Position numbers and translations under genes: made by a program | Notes under the pieces: model-generated | The model's input: the letters and a program-made list of their open reading frames with translations, nothing else | Database searches by the model: none | Told to the model about the DNA's origin: nothing | In this document: in pieces, positions 24,901-39,900 of the stretch | How positions within the stretch are numbered: the first letter of the stretch is position 1 | Layout: the number at the start of each line of letters is the position of its first letter | Assembly (NCBI GenBank): GCA_002633005.1 | Contig: NMRA01000718.1 | Coordinates: 106,552-170,551, forward strand | DNA length: 64,000 nucleotides | Direction of reading: 5' to 3' | From: Phoronis australis | Taxonomy: Eukaryota > Phoronida > Phoronidae

Positions 24901-27900
24901 CTATTCATCGAGTCACGAGCGAGGATAGTTGGCTTCGCTCACGCGGGTATGATCAGCTGATTACAATCTAGCTAGCAGACTGTACATTTTATGGAGAGAG
25001 TTTTACGTAGTTTTTACTGTAATATTTGAAAAGAGGAGCGAAAACAAATATGAGTACATCTTTGAATTTTTCAAATCGGCCCAAGATAAGAGATTTTGCA
25101 ACACAGCAACACTCACGATTACTTTCATTCGGCGCGCACGAATACAAAAATATAGGACACAAGTTATTTAGATTTTGGAACACATTCATTGCAATATTCA
25201 AAATACGTTTATTATGAATTCAAGCTGTAAAACATTGTTTTTTAATTTCACTGTGCCCATTCAATGTCATCCGTCAAATCGGCAATTCCCGAGATGTGAT
25301 CTGCGGCGTGCGCGTATGTACAAAACAGGTGATTGTTATGTTCCCGAACTACGAAAATTAAGAAACTTTAGCATGCCGTTATTATTGACAGGGACACAAT
25401 AAAACGAATTTGGATTTTGACTATAGTCTTGATACAGCGAGCTGGCTGCGTCAGTGTCTCCGTTAGACCCAGAAATTTCACACAGCCCGGGTAGTTCACC
25501 TCGTCCCCAACATGTAGATCGAGCCTTGGACTATAATACTCCACGGTAGAGCTAACGAACGTCGGCCTGTGCACACAAAATCTGTGAGTTAACCAGCACT
25601 CACCTTGCACGTTGCAGCCGTTTAAGTGAAAAACAATCTAGTAAACGCCATTTTCTTGCATAATCCTCCGCCTTTTGTAACAAAAGTCTGTCATCGATGA
25701 CACGCACACGCACGCTCAATCACTCTCATACGCAGACAAACTTCAAAACAAACGTCACGTGACAACAACATGTGTGTTCATCCAGAGATTTTTCTCGTCT
25801 TGTGGGGTACGATGTAGCGCAGATTTGGACTTAATCGCAATTAATCTGGACTCCACATGAACTTAAAAAATTGTAAAACATAAGGAAGATTTCAGGTAAT
25901 TTGTTCAGTCGAAACTATGTTTTTATTCAAGAGTTCAAGTTTTCCTATTGACGATCGCGATTCAGCGACGCATCAGTCGGCAAGTTTTCGCCCTGTGATG
26001 AGCACAATTTTTTGTAAAATTATCGTAATTTAACAACGGAAGTTGATAGCAATGCACCGCAATTTTGTAGAAAGACTGTCATAGGCTACAAATACGTTAC
26101 AGAGCGTAAATTTGATGAATCCTAGCTTCCGATTTTACCCGCTTGGGAAACCGGGTTTCAACTGCCGTAGGATTATGTGCGTCCCCTCCCTGTGAAATGA
26201 ATTTTTCTAAGCGTTTATTAGAGTCAATACAGTATACAGCTTTCCACCAAGGCTAGGTGATGCTAGGACATTATTCTTTGTTGCATTAGTAACTGGTCTT
26301 GGCTAATTATCATGGCCTGGTCATCCATTCAGCCAAAAGTAGTTCCAGAGGTGGCTTATCAGCCAATTATTCACGCATGCTGACTCACAATAGAAGCCTG
26401 ATAAGAGTGAAGGTGGATAAATGCTGTGTTCCTACAGTTTCTTGTGGTAGTGGATGTGTTCATGAAATGACCTATATAAATGCAATTAAAAGCTTACCTT
26501 TAGTATTGTAGATGGCTGCATTTGTGTAAAGTCAACTGAAACTTTGGCATATTCTGGAGAGCTTTGGGGCAAGTCAACAACCAATAGATTATCTGTCATA
26601 TTACTCCAACAAGCAGGAAGTTCATCGCTACCACCTGTGAAAACATGCATGTTTGTTGTGACATATTGTTGCATCAGGGCACTACATGTGTCAAGCGCAT
26701 TGTTGTGGAACGTACATTTCGCGAAATTGCAACGCTGTATACATGTAGGCGTACACCATACTGCATACTGGCTTAAGTGGCATGGGCCCAAACTTTCTTG
26801 AACAACTATTCCATAGAAGACATGGATGTGACGGGTTGCAGATCTAGAGTTTGGGTAAAGGTGCTATGGAATAAGGAGTAAAACATCGACTTAAATAACC
26901 CCAATGTTCTTGTTAGCAAAATACGTACTCCCACAAATGAGCTGGTCACCATCACCAGATCTTTGCTGCAACCTTATTTTGGGCTTTCCTACAATTTCCT
27001 AGGCCCACCTCTGACTCTGGATCGGCCCAGGTGTCAAAAACTTGAGCATGTGTCATTACTGATGTCATTACATTGTTGCTCGGGTGAAAATTTGCGTTGA
27101 GTGCCACAATATCATAATATGTCATGACAGAGAGCACATTCATCCAATACAGTTTGTTGCTCTTTTACTAAGCTCAAAGTCATTACTTGGGTAGGGCACA
27201 ACATTTTGTTCCATAATTTCCACTGCATGATTGTTCTCCAAAACGAGTGCAAATCCATGAAACAAACCCATGAGTGACACACAACGACCATTAAAAGAGA
27301 ACGCCACCCGATTTAATTAGTCTTTTTTGCCGTCTTAATCGGTCTATATCCACATCGCCTCGCATACGGTCGACCTTACTTTGCCAAGACGTGTCGTGTT
27401 AACCTGTGAAGAAGGTGAGAAACGACGCTAGCGAAGTCAGTGGTTCATATGCAGAGTGAATGCCGCTAAGTTGCGGTGCATTGTTCCGGCTTGTCCGAAC
27501 TAAGCAGCTACGAGGACAGCGAGTATGTTGTGTTTTTTTACTTCCTCAAGAGTCCGAAATGCTTAGGAAGTGGCTCAGGATAGTGAAGAATGAAATGCAC
27601 GCTGTAAATAGCAAGTATGAGGCCGTGAAACATCTCCGTGTCTTTGGCATGCAGACGTCGACAGTGCCTGACGAATGCCGGCTTACCAAATAAACTCCAT
27701 ACATTCCGTTGTCTGAGCTTGTTCACGGCGCCTCTCTAGTATTTCTTCATCACTGTATTCCTGTTCGAATTGATAGCCTGTAAAACTTAACGATCCACCT
27801 GCGAAGTTGGAACTGATGAGCTCTAGCTCTTCCTAAGACGGGATTGCGAGTTGCCATGTTGAGTGACGTTTATTACTGAGCGTTGTTTCAAAATAAAATA

Positions 27901-30900
27901 TTCTCACCCTAACCAATACTTATATAAAACTGAAACAAAGTTGCCTCATAAGTTGCAATTTGTAATGCCTTTGGAGTGTTTGTAAGTGCAAATGATTTGA
28001 GAAGTTAGCAATCAATAAATCACTGCATTACCGGCTTTAGGTGCAATAAAACTAATTGACGGGACACCGAGGCCATGTGAGCTCATGCTAATTTAGTGTT
28101 TGCTGGCAGAAACTGTTGTGAAACAACTTGATTTTGATCCCACGGCCAGGTGTTAGGGGAATCTTTATTTACATTTACATTACTCAAATAATGATTGTCA
28201 ACGTAAAACTTTTGCACTGATGGTGCTGTGGCCAAAGCGGAATTTGTGGCCCCTGACGAGTAAGTAGATTTGCAGTTTCGTGGCTAATTCACCAACATAA
28301 TCAGGTGCACATTAGTTTGGGTCACTAGTATAGTATTTTCTTGACTGGAAGTTTAGTTTCCACTGAACTTTGGCTGGTTTATGTTCGTGATGTCTGATCA
28401 GTTTCCAAGCCACTGGCAGGGATAACGAGTCAATCCGGACGGCCACGACGGGCCTGATTGGGCTCCGAGCCACTGGCCAGGCCAACAAGCGTTTTGTGTT
28501 TAGAACTAAAAAAATTCACAAGTCTAAACAACACAGATCTAGGTTCTCCTGTCTGTATCTCATGGAAAATACTTCGAAATTATCTCCGAACAGACCCCAA
28601 ACTCCTGCTACGGACCTTTTTGGCCTGCCGAACTTTGTAGGCTACGGTGTGTCCAAATACCAATAAATCCGTAAGAGCGAAATAAAACAACACGTTTTTA
28701 TAAAAACTTGGTGTATTTTTAAGGGTTTTACATCGAAGTTTGATGATTTATTGGTGTTAAACGATGACTTCAAGCGATAAGCTGACACCAGTAACCTGTG
28801 TTGTGAACTGCTGAAAAGACTGCGTGTGAAACGATGACGTCATTGGATAATTTCAACACTTCCGTCTGCCGTCAGGTGTCAGGTAACGCAACCATACGTG
28901 TCGTTATGGAGTAGAACTACTCCATCTAAATTGATACAAATTAGGTTGTTTTTTGGGTGGCATGCTCCTTTAACATTTACAAAACATTTCGCTATGCCAA
29001 TGGATATTTTAAATATGAGTCATAATTAAAGGCAAGGGGAACGCTTAATCTTAATTGTTAAATGTTCCAGGAATTTCATTCCCAGCTTTACTCTTTTATA
29101 CAACTCTTCCTAAAATATGGACTGTTTTAAAAACCCCTAGACCCTCACACCCAACAACCCCCTTGACCCACGACCCAAAACCCCCACGATCCACCACAAT
29201 GTCAACTCATGACACAGGGCAATAGAATCTGCGCTTTTTACAGATTTCATATTAATACCTACAAGCAAATCTGCTCTGGCTCAAGTCTGGTGATTGAAAA
29301 CAGAAAGTGTCGTAAGAGCATGATCTGAAATAGCGGGTGAGCTTACTATCGCTACAGAAAGAGTGCCATAAGCGGCTACCAATGACACTGTTCTACTAAA
29401 CTTAAGGAGAGATTATGATAACGTGAATGTACATCATTTTACATTTTTTTTAATTGCTTTGTCACATTACTTTTTTAGTTAACGGTTTGTTTGTTTTTCA
29501 AATTGCATTTACTGACAGAAACAAAATTATTACTTATTCGTCGGCTCCTCGCACTCTACCAAAAAGTCCGAATCTGCCATTCACTGAAGAGATGATTACA
29601 CTATGCCAGGAACAACATTTTGTAATGTTGGTAGGTCTTTGATTTGATTGCGTTTTTGTTTGTTTTTGCCGTTCAAACTTGCCAAATGACTCTCTAAACT
29701 GCAAAAAAAAACTTACCCGTTTCAACTCTTTTGACTTTAGTTGGGGTTGAACTGTTTCCAATAACTGTTTCTTCCATTTTAGCGAAAACAATTTCACACT
29801 CAGTTCCACTTTCCTCAAAACGCACTTTGTCGTCTTTCTTGAGGTACGCTTGCTCTATGACAAAGTTAGCCACCTTTGAGTAATTTTCCCAAGAATCTAA
29901 AAGTTGAACGATATCGTGTAATAGCACCACAAGAATACAAAACATTTGTGACTGAAGACTAAATCTCGATACTTAGAACATGTATATTACCCAAACGAAA
30001 ACTGATATTTACAGTTGACTTTTGGGATAATATGTAACCAGCACCTTCGGCAGCAGTCACTGTCAATGTGACTGTTTCCTGCAATTTGTAATTTGTAATG
30101 TGGAAGATGTTTCAAATTCCTCTAAGTTTACCGAAACCTCTAAAAAGAATGCAGTTCGCTTGCATTTACTTGTCCCTGTGTGCAAATGGCAATGTCCTGC
30201 ACATATTATTGCATGTCATTGACTTCAGGTAATCCACTACAAGAGGAAAACTTGCCTACCATCATCTTGGAATGTCCATTGTACGTGAGTTTGCAGCACT
30301 TCAGCCTGATCTTCTAACATGAGTCGCTGGTTTACAGAGTGCAATATCGACACAATGTCGCTCTTTGCTATCAAAACTTTATCATTCCTTCCACGTATAC
30401 GAATACGGTTGATCCTCTGCCTTTTCTCTACCTCTATCCAAACATTATGTTTGTGTTTGAGGGATTCTATAGCCTTTATCTGTAAGCAAGTTAACAAAAA
30501 AGTTTGAATTATTAAGGAGGCGCAGCATAAATCAAATCTAATATCCTTATATAATTAAGCTCTTTAAATGACATGGTATTTAAGACATAAATGGTGATTT
30601 TCTTACACATTATGCAGTAAGTCTGAAAAAGTTTATCTGATTAGAAGTACACATTTTTAAAATGTCAGACCAAATTTACCTTTCAGTTGAAACTTAATGT
30701 TCAGAAGATTTTGAGTCCATTACTGTTCCCTATATATGGACAAGTTAATCCCGCTTCAAGTAACTGTGAACTGTCTAATGATCTTAAATTCTGTTGTCTG
30801 TAACCCCTGTTCTGAAAGTAATTTCCTAAAAAATCTATTATTAATAATAATTGTTATTTCGTTGTCTTCAATTTTTTCACAAGATTTTTACTTTGAACAG

Positions 30901-33900
30901 AGTTTTTAAAAAATAATATTGTTCCCCCAATCATATTTGGTCTTTTGTTAACATGTTGATAATGGCATTTGCGAGGGAACCGTGACTCAGACTTTCATCA
31001 GGTTGCATTTTAATTATCCACTTTTTAGAGCATAAATAATTGCTAGATTACAAGTCTGAGCTTATCAGATGAAGGAAAACAATAAGAGAGCTGGACTTAA
31101 GTAAAGATTGGTTTGCCAGTGTCAAACTGATAAGGACATGGCTGTATCCAGACTGGCCGACCAGTCAATCCGGATACTCATTTCAATGCGCGGATAGTAA
31201 CGGGTTGGTCACAGCAGTTGACCCATCTGAAAATCAACGCTAGATTCCTATTGGATAAATTTCATGAAAATCTGTCCAGAGACACAGAAGAAACAGAGGC
31301 AAAATGTAAACTAAGAAAATTGCTACTAGGGCATACAGCTGCAACGGACTTGGAGTTACAGCTGCTGATGCCTGGACAGTGAAGGTGGCAATATGTAAAC
31401 TATATACATGAGGCAGCATTAAAACACATGCGGAGCGATCTGTCTGTGCCCGCTTCTGAATCATTAAAAAATCCTATGTGGCACATATGTGTTATACAAT
31501 GAACAATGTTTGTACCAGTGTATTTATTGTTAAACTTCCATTCATCATGTGCACATTAATGCAGGGCTCGAAATAACGAGCTGCAGGTCGCACTTGCAAC
31601 CTGAAATTTGGAAATGCTCGCATTAAGTCGCAAAATGCGACCTGGAATTTCCAACCTATGCGAGCTGAGTTTTTAAACTTTACGGCAGATACCTGGGATA
31701 TGTTGAGCAACTCGGGTGATTCCGACCGTTATTTGGTTGTTGCCAAATCAAGTTCAAAGAGAAAAGCGCTCCCGATGACTTGTGAACATTTTGCATGAAC
31801 AAGGGAATGCAGAATTGGTCTTTGACGCATTTTATTGACCAATACTTTCGGCTTTTTGCAAATTTCCAGATGTGCCGAAGAAAGTTTCGGACCTCGGAAT
31901 AAAACGTGATAGTACGTCACAAAGCAGCGGTGTTTCTACTAATTCTTAAACGACGAAATTACCGAGCTTAGTGGTGGAAAAACATTTATTTTCCATGTAA
32001 GGTGCCCTTAATATCAAATTACGGCAACACCCACGGCAATATGCCTGATTGTACTGCGACACTGGTCCGTTCCACTGTTAGCGCAGGAAAGCGGTCCCGG
32101 CAGACGATCATCGTGACTTGGAAAAATGCGTCTAGTTTTTTTTACGACGGGCATGCCTTTACGCGCTTTCGGCAGAATAGTAGAAACCCGCACCTGCGGA
32201 AATCATTTCGAGGCTTTTTATTTCATGGAAAACTAATTGACTACATACCGATAAACAGCATAAGTCCCACATTTTTTGTTGTGAAATTTTCAGTGAATTG
32301 TTTCCGCGTATCAATATGTCATTCAGCGAGTAGGCAACGTTTCAAGAATTTCTTCCGACAGGATGTTTTTTTCAAACGCCAAGTAGAAAAGTTTGGCCTG
32401 CGAACAAATGGAAGGAATTTGCACCCAGAGTTATTAATCTTTGGATCTTTAACGACTTTGATGACAGTCATATCGCAAGTCAGTCCTAGAAAAGTCGTGG
32501 ATACTTTTTCAACGAGTATTTTCGTCTTTTTCACGTTGCACACTTAGCTAATCAAATGCATGTCTCGGTTAGAGAGCACTGATTTAAGTTTCACGTCGGC
32601 AACTGCCTTGCGCTCCAGGGTCTTTCACTGGTTGGCGCCAGTGAAGAATGGTAACCGGTGTATGCATGATATGCTTGTAAGAACTCAGTTTTGCGACATG
32701 AAATTTGTAAGTATTTAACGTTGCAAGAGCATAATCTAGGCATTTTCTGATGATGTAAAAAGCCAATTTTGGTCCGTAAAGATGGCGGGAAATTTTCGCC
32801 ACCTGGAATTTATGAACGCGAGCTGGATTTTGAAAATGCGACCTAGGATTTTGGCTTGGTCGCAAGATGCGACCTGGCGATTTTCATAGCGTCGAGCCCT
32901 GTAATGCATTTGAACTTTGGCTTCAACTTAATTTATATACCTACAAGGCATGCATCTCAATCTAATCACCCACTGGTACAAACAAGAACACCCCATAGCT
33001 TATACAACTCATTTTATGACTATTACTGTAACAGCTTTTAATTAAAATTTGTCTTACATCTGTGTCAGTCAGCTGGCATATGGGGGCATATTCCTCACTG
33101 TCATTGGCATCCATTACTTCGTCCCTGGCTTCTTCTTTGCAACACTGTTTGATATCAGAAATTGCTTTTTCGATGGCCTGCATGTCTTCTCCAAATATTC
33201 GTAAATGCAGCTCATTCATCTGCGGTACACTGTACTTTTGATTGTCATCACCAGACTTTCCAGTAAAAAGACCAACAAAGCCGTCAACAGCCCCTATACA
33301 AAAGCAAGCATGCAAGTGTATTGGGCCAGAAAACAAAATGAACTTAACTGTTTGGCAGATCGTTACCTGAGTCATTTTGAAAAATGCGGGTCGGTGCTAG
33401 CAACAGGCAGTGCTGTGTAAATTAAGCCCAATTCCAACTTATTTCAGCTAGTTTCTGCTGATAAGGGATCCCACCCCAGCTGACATCATGTAACACTGGA
33501 CCATAAAAGGGTCCAGACTCATTTCAAGTGGTGGCACGGTCTTTTTAAACTGAAGCAAGGACGACTGATTGAATACCACATCACCAACCAAATCAGTTTT
33601 TGAAGAAAAAAAGAAGTCCAGAAGCAATAAGGTCATTTTTAGCCTTACACATAAATAAACAAAGTCATATAGTTTTAACATGTTTTATAATTGTAGTCGA
33701 CATTCAAGACTTAAAAAGAAATTGAGTTTGATAATCGACCTCAGGAATCAAAAGGCAATATCAGAGAACAATCTGAAATAAATGAGGAACTGAATTGAAT
33801 TCCTTCACTACTTTCAATCACTATTTGCAATTAATGCAAACAATGTCAAACCAAAAGTTGAACAGAATAAGCTTAAACAAGCTCAATTAAGACAGCTGTC

Positions 33901-36900
33901 CAGCATTGAACTTAATTAGTATATTAACCACTATCCTGCTCTAGAGGAGGTCATTGGCTTACCAATTATCCTATACAAGGTGATGGGTGTATTCAATCCC
34001 ATAAGATAAGCTGCAGCTGTGAGTGGTAGATGACTACATTCACCCCAGGACACTTGTGGTTTTCATTCAGAAATTTTGAGAGCCCCATATGTTGTTTAGA
34101 TATGTGAACACTTGCATTCCACAGTTCAGTTTCCTCTAAATTTCTCAGATTTAAACCACATGGCTATGATAACTAATTTGGGAGACATACTAGGCAGTTT
34201 TATGTAAGTGATATGACACATAGTTTGGTTATGGCTGTGGATCAGTTTATTTTCACTTTAAGGATATGATGAAGATTCTGAACAACTTTCATGCTGGACT
34301 ATTTTCCAATGAAACTGACATTTCCTCTTCAAATTTCTAATGAAAATGTTGGGTCATTAGTCTGGATGACCTTCATAAATGCTCAGTGCACAGCAGTAAG
34401 TGATAACCTACTTAGCTCAGCACAGAGGAACCATAGTCTGAATAGAGACTCAGCAGGATAAGGGTTAAGGTGTACAATTGTGATACTTACGCTTCATTAG
34501 ACCCTTCCTCCCACTTTTTTCAAGCATTTCATGCATCATTGTACGGTAAGATTTCACCAAATGCTGTTGGAAAATCACAATGTTTATGGAGCGTAACTGA
34601 TCCAGTTGTGGGGCTGAACTCCCAATAGCATCGAAGAGTTGGCGGGCATGGTCATTGATCTTTTGTGGTGACGCAGCTAGAACAGAACAATTTTGAGACA
34701 AATCATTAGACACAGAAACATGGCCTCAGGTACTGTTCGAACACGTGAAAGTCAAAAGTCTACATCATACAAGCCAAGCAGCACAGGCGTATACGGTCAG
34801 GCAGTTATTGATTTGACAAACCCTTTCTTGCTGCATCCAAACATGTTTTGCAGTGTACAACTAAACCTCATTTGCGACATGAAAGTCTTGACATTTTGTT
34901 ATTTTAAGTCACAAAAGCTGCTTCAATGAAAAGTTATGTACTTGACATCAGCATGCTATGAACATTCCCACTAAATAAAATTGGTTCTAACCCCAGTGGT
35001 TAAGGTAAACGGCGGGGTATGGAAAATTGAACTAGACCGTATTGATCCACCTTGGCTGAGTCGCACTCGGCTCACGATGAAAGGGATGCCGCCAGGCTGC
35101 TCTAGTCATCGAGTCACGAGCGAGGATAATTGGCTTCGCTCATGCGGATATGATCAGCTGATTACAATCTAGCTAGAAGACTGTACTTTTTATGGTGAGA
35201 GTTTTACGTAGTTTTTACTGTAATATTTGAAAAGAGGAGCGAAAACAAATATGAGTACAACTTTGAATTTTTCAAATCGGCCCAGGATAAGAGATTTTGC
35301 AACACAGCAACACTCACGATTACTTTCATTCGGCGCGCACTAATACAAAAATATAGGACCCAAGTTATTTAGATTTTGGAACACATGCATTGCAATATTC
35401 AAAATACTTTTATTATGAATCTTACAAGCTGTAAAACGACGTTGTTAATTTCATTGTGTTCATTCATTGTCATCCGTCAAATCGGCAATTTCCGAGATGT
35501 GATCTGCGGCGTGCGCGTATGTGTACAAAACACGTGATTGTTATGTTCCTGAAGTACGAAAATTAAGAAGGCTTTAACATGCCGTTATTATTGACAGGGA
35601 CACGATAAAACGAATTTGGATTTTGACTATAGTCTTGATACAGCGATCTGACTGACCACTGCGTCAGTGTCTCCGTTAGACCCAGAAATTTCACACAGCC
35701 CGGGTAGTTCATTTCGTCCCCAACATGTAGATCGAGCCTTGGACTATTAATACTCCACGGCAGAGCTAACGACAGTCGGCCTGTGCACACAAAATCTGTG
35801 AGTTAACCAGCACTCACCTTGCACGTTACAGCCGTTTAAGTGAAAAACAATCTAGTAAACGCCATTTTCTTGCATAATCCTCCGCCTTTTGTAACAAAAA
35901 AGTCTATCGTCGATGACCCGCACACGCACGCTCACTCACTCTCATACACAGACGACCTTCAAAACAAACGTCACGTGACAACAACATGTGTGTTCATCCA
36001 GAGATTTTTCTCTTGTTGTGGAGTACGATGTAGCGCACATTTGGACTTAATCGCAATTAATCTGGACTCCACATGAACTTTAAAAATTGTAAAACATCAG
36101 GAAGATTTCAGGTAATTTGTTGAGTCGAAACTATATTTTTATTCAAGAGTACAAGTTTTCCTATTGACGATGGCGATTCAGCGGCGACGCATCAGTCGGC
36201 AAGTTTTCGCCCTGTGATGAGCACAATTTTTTGAAAAATTATCGTAATTTAACAACGGAAGTTCATAGCAATGCACCACAATTTTGTAGAAAGACTGTAA
36301 TAGGCTAAAAATTCGTCACAAAGCGTAAATTTTATGAATTCTAGCTTCCGATTTTACCAGTTTGAGAAACCGGCTTTCAACTGCCGTAGGCTACAATAAG
36401 AATCCCCTCCCCGTGAAATGATTTTTTCTAAGCGTTTATTAGAGCCAATACATTATACAGCTTTCCACCAAGGCTAGGTGATACTATGATATTATTCTTT
36501 GTTGCATTAGTAACTGGTCTTGGCTAATATTATCATTTTATGGCCTGGTCATCCATTCAGCCAAAAGTAGTTCCAGAGGTGGCTTATCAGCCAATTATTC
36601 ACGCATGCTGACTCACAATAGAAGCCTGATAAGAGTGAAGGTGGATAAATGCGGTGTTCCTAGTTTCTTGTTTTAGTGGATGTGTTCACGACATGAGGTT
36701 TTTCAATTGACGCAACTACATTTTCAATTGAAATTTTGTACCGAATAGCTGACTAATGTTTCAAAGGGTTGGCTAATTAATACAACCCAACGTTAAAAAA
36801 GCTTTCGTAAAATTGGCGAGAGAGTTATTTTGCTATAAAATTGTACCTTTTCCTGCACATGAAAATTTGACTTAAAAAACATGGTCACGAATAAAGACAC

Positions 36901-39900
36901 CACAGTACGATACATCGAATCCTTGATTCTTCTCCTTTCAGAAAATATATACTTTTAATGGTTCACAAAGTATAGTTTTTCGATATTCGAGAGTTGAGGT
37001 TGTTTATTAAGGTCCTAGGTTGATTCAAAAATCCTCAATTTCTGTAGTCACAAATTTTTCTTTGGAATGCATGACTGCTCCTGAAGTCATCAGTGCAGAT
37101 AAATTCAAATCCCATAGAAGGCGTACATTAAGCTGACAGTCACTTAATTGATTTCTTTTCTACCAAAGTGTCAATAAAAAGTATAGGAACAGTTTATCAC
37201 AACTCATCTTTTATTTCGTTACTTTATGATTCCTTTCATGATATATACGTGGCTTTTCCAATTCATCAAGATAAATAGAACCGAATGACAAAGATTTAAG
37301 CAAGTTAAGCAAAATTATGCATTGACACATGCAATGGCCTTATCTTAGCAGAACCTCTTACAGACTGACCTTTTTACCGATAGTGAGAGACGTCGTATTC
37401 ACAAAGGATTGTGGGATAGCATTCATCATGAGCAGTGTCACCAGCAGAATATCATTATGTGGAGATTATACTTCTTGTTAGTGCACTGTAGTATTTTTGA
37501 ATCTAAATATTGTACTATGCACTTAGTAAAGTGAACTTCTGACACCTTCAATTGCAGTGCTCCAGATACAGATTGTATGTGTACGTCTGCTGAAGGTGCT
37601 ACTTAAGGTGGTCACTATCTCACCATCCATAACAAGGTCAGTGAGTTCTGACAAGGTATATAACATGTCGCTCAATGTGGCCAATATTTCTTAATTAAAA
37701 CATAAAGAGCTATTTTCAAACAACTTCAGAAAAATTAGACGGGTTCAGCTTTCAAAGAAGATTTTTGAAAGTTGTGGATGTTTGTTGCCAAAAATCGAAA
37801 AGATTTTTCACATTCAACACCACTGACAGCTCTTAACACAAAATGCATTAAAAGCTGCTAACAAAACGAGTTTACACAAAGTTATGAATTAATAAAAAAT
37901 AATGAAAGTTACAGCGCCATACCTGTACCAATAGCTGGCATACTCAGAGAGGTAATGCCATGTAAATTGGCAGCCTGTAGCACGTTCTTAACTGCTTCTG
38001 AGGTTGTTTTATCCTGAACGTCAACATGAACAATGTGCTGACAAGATAAACTACCAGCATCAGTGATTGCACATCCATCTTTGGACAACCCTAGAACAAA
38101 GAGCATTTGATTGGACACAATGCTTTCCTTAGAAAGGAATTTGTGGCAAATGTTTGAATATTGTTGATACAACAATAAGGTTAAATGTTAACCCGTCTTA
38201 AATATTGTAGTGATTAATGCTTTCTTTGCATCCATATTGGAACTTGGAAAAGACTTAAATCTGAATAAGGAACAAGAAAGTTTATTACTCTGGTAACTCA
38301 TGTACTTGATCACTGAACATAAATATAAAAAACTAGATTCAAACCTGTGTATGCTTCACAAGGTGTGAGTATACAAATAAAACATAGCAATTGTACTTAA
38401 TGCTTAGACATACTAAGTACTTAACTATCATCAGGGTCACATCACTGTCAAAAGGAATGCCTATTTCCATAAACTACCATCAAAGAAGTACAGGAAAACA
38501 CTTTTCATTATCGGTAAACATTGTTTGTACAAATAAATCTCACATAACACAGAGGTCAGTGAGGGGCTACGGAGAATAAAAAATGCGAACTCAAGGTAAC
38601 TATTTGTGGGAAGAAAAATACTGGAGCAATGCAACAGAATTCATTTACTTGTCAATACTACTACTTCTGAATTACAAAAAACAGTTGTATTGAGAAAAAG
38701 GGAGATAATACCGTCTTAATTTTCTTCACACTTGTGCAAATACAAAAATATAACATAACCGAAATCAGAATTTTATCCTAGGACATACTCAGCTCTTAAC
38801 TATCATCAGAGTCACATCACCAGCAATGGGATGCCTATTTCCATCAACTACCCTCAAAGAAATACACGAAAGCATTTTTCATCATCAAGAAACATTGAAT
38901 GCATAAATCTCACATAACACAGAGGCCATGGAGGGGGCTATGGAGAATATGAAATATGCAGATACCTGTTTATAAGTGGATGAACAATTGAGCAATGCAA
39001 TAGAATCCATTTACTTGTCAATACCAACACTTCTGAATGACCAATAAACATTCCTGTTTTACTAATAATGAGTTTAAACTGAAAAAGTAATTTTAGCTAA
39101 ACTTGCCTCAAATCCCACCCATAAATAACTTTTTTTAATTGTTCTTGTCTTGGATAGTTTATTTGTTGTTGTTTCCTCAGTACATGCACCTAGATACAAG
39201 TTTTTTCAAACCATGTACTAACAATTTAAAGTTGGGGGCTACGGAGAATACAGGGGCTACGGAGAATACGGAAGACATTTTTGCTTATGATCAATTCAAA
39301 TCCAGGGCTTGGTCTAATATTTTTGTGGGCCAAAAATAGCTTCAAGATTCTCAATATGCAGTATCAAACATCTTTTATTTGTGGAAGAATTTAATGGAAT
39401 TCAGACAGGGCTACGGAGAATTCACAGTTTTTCTTAGGTGATTGTGATATTTGGTTGAGGAATGCAATCAATAGGACATCTGGTACAAATATGTGTTTTC
39501 TAAATCAAATTCTATATACCATCAACCATTAAAAACGCAGTTCAAACCACTAGTAATACTTTTCATTTTCAGCCATGGCTATAAGAGAAGAAACGCATGC
39601 AAATTTACGTGTTTTGCATAACATTGACATCATTTTGCAAGTGTGCCTGAAAATTGTGTCTGACTTTTCAGACCCCTGCAATTTCCTGAAGAAAAACAAG
39701 AAATACATGTGAGGATCATGAAAAACATTAAATTTCAATGAAATGTGTGATTTAATTAAATGCCATGTGTATTAAAAACATGGAATGTTTCAGTGAAACA
39801 AAATAACGATGGATTTCTGTGTATTTTCAGCTATATCAAGGATTACTCTGGCCATAATTAACATTTTTTCACACTGCTTAAAGGTCATAAGTATCGGTGC

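Noticed and set aside
32002-32547. 181-codon open frame on the plus strand
   Set aside because: It lies wholly inside the hAT-like element, has no recognisable domain, and the second copy of the element does not keep it.
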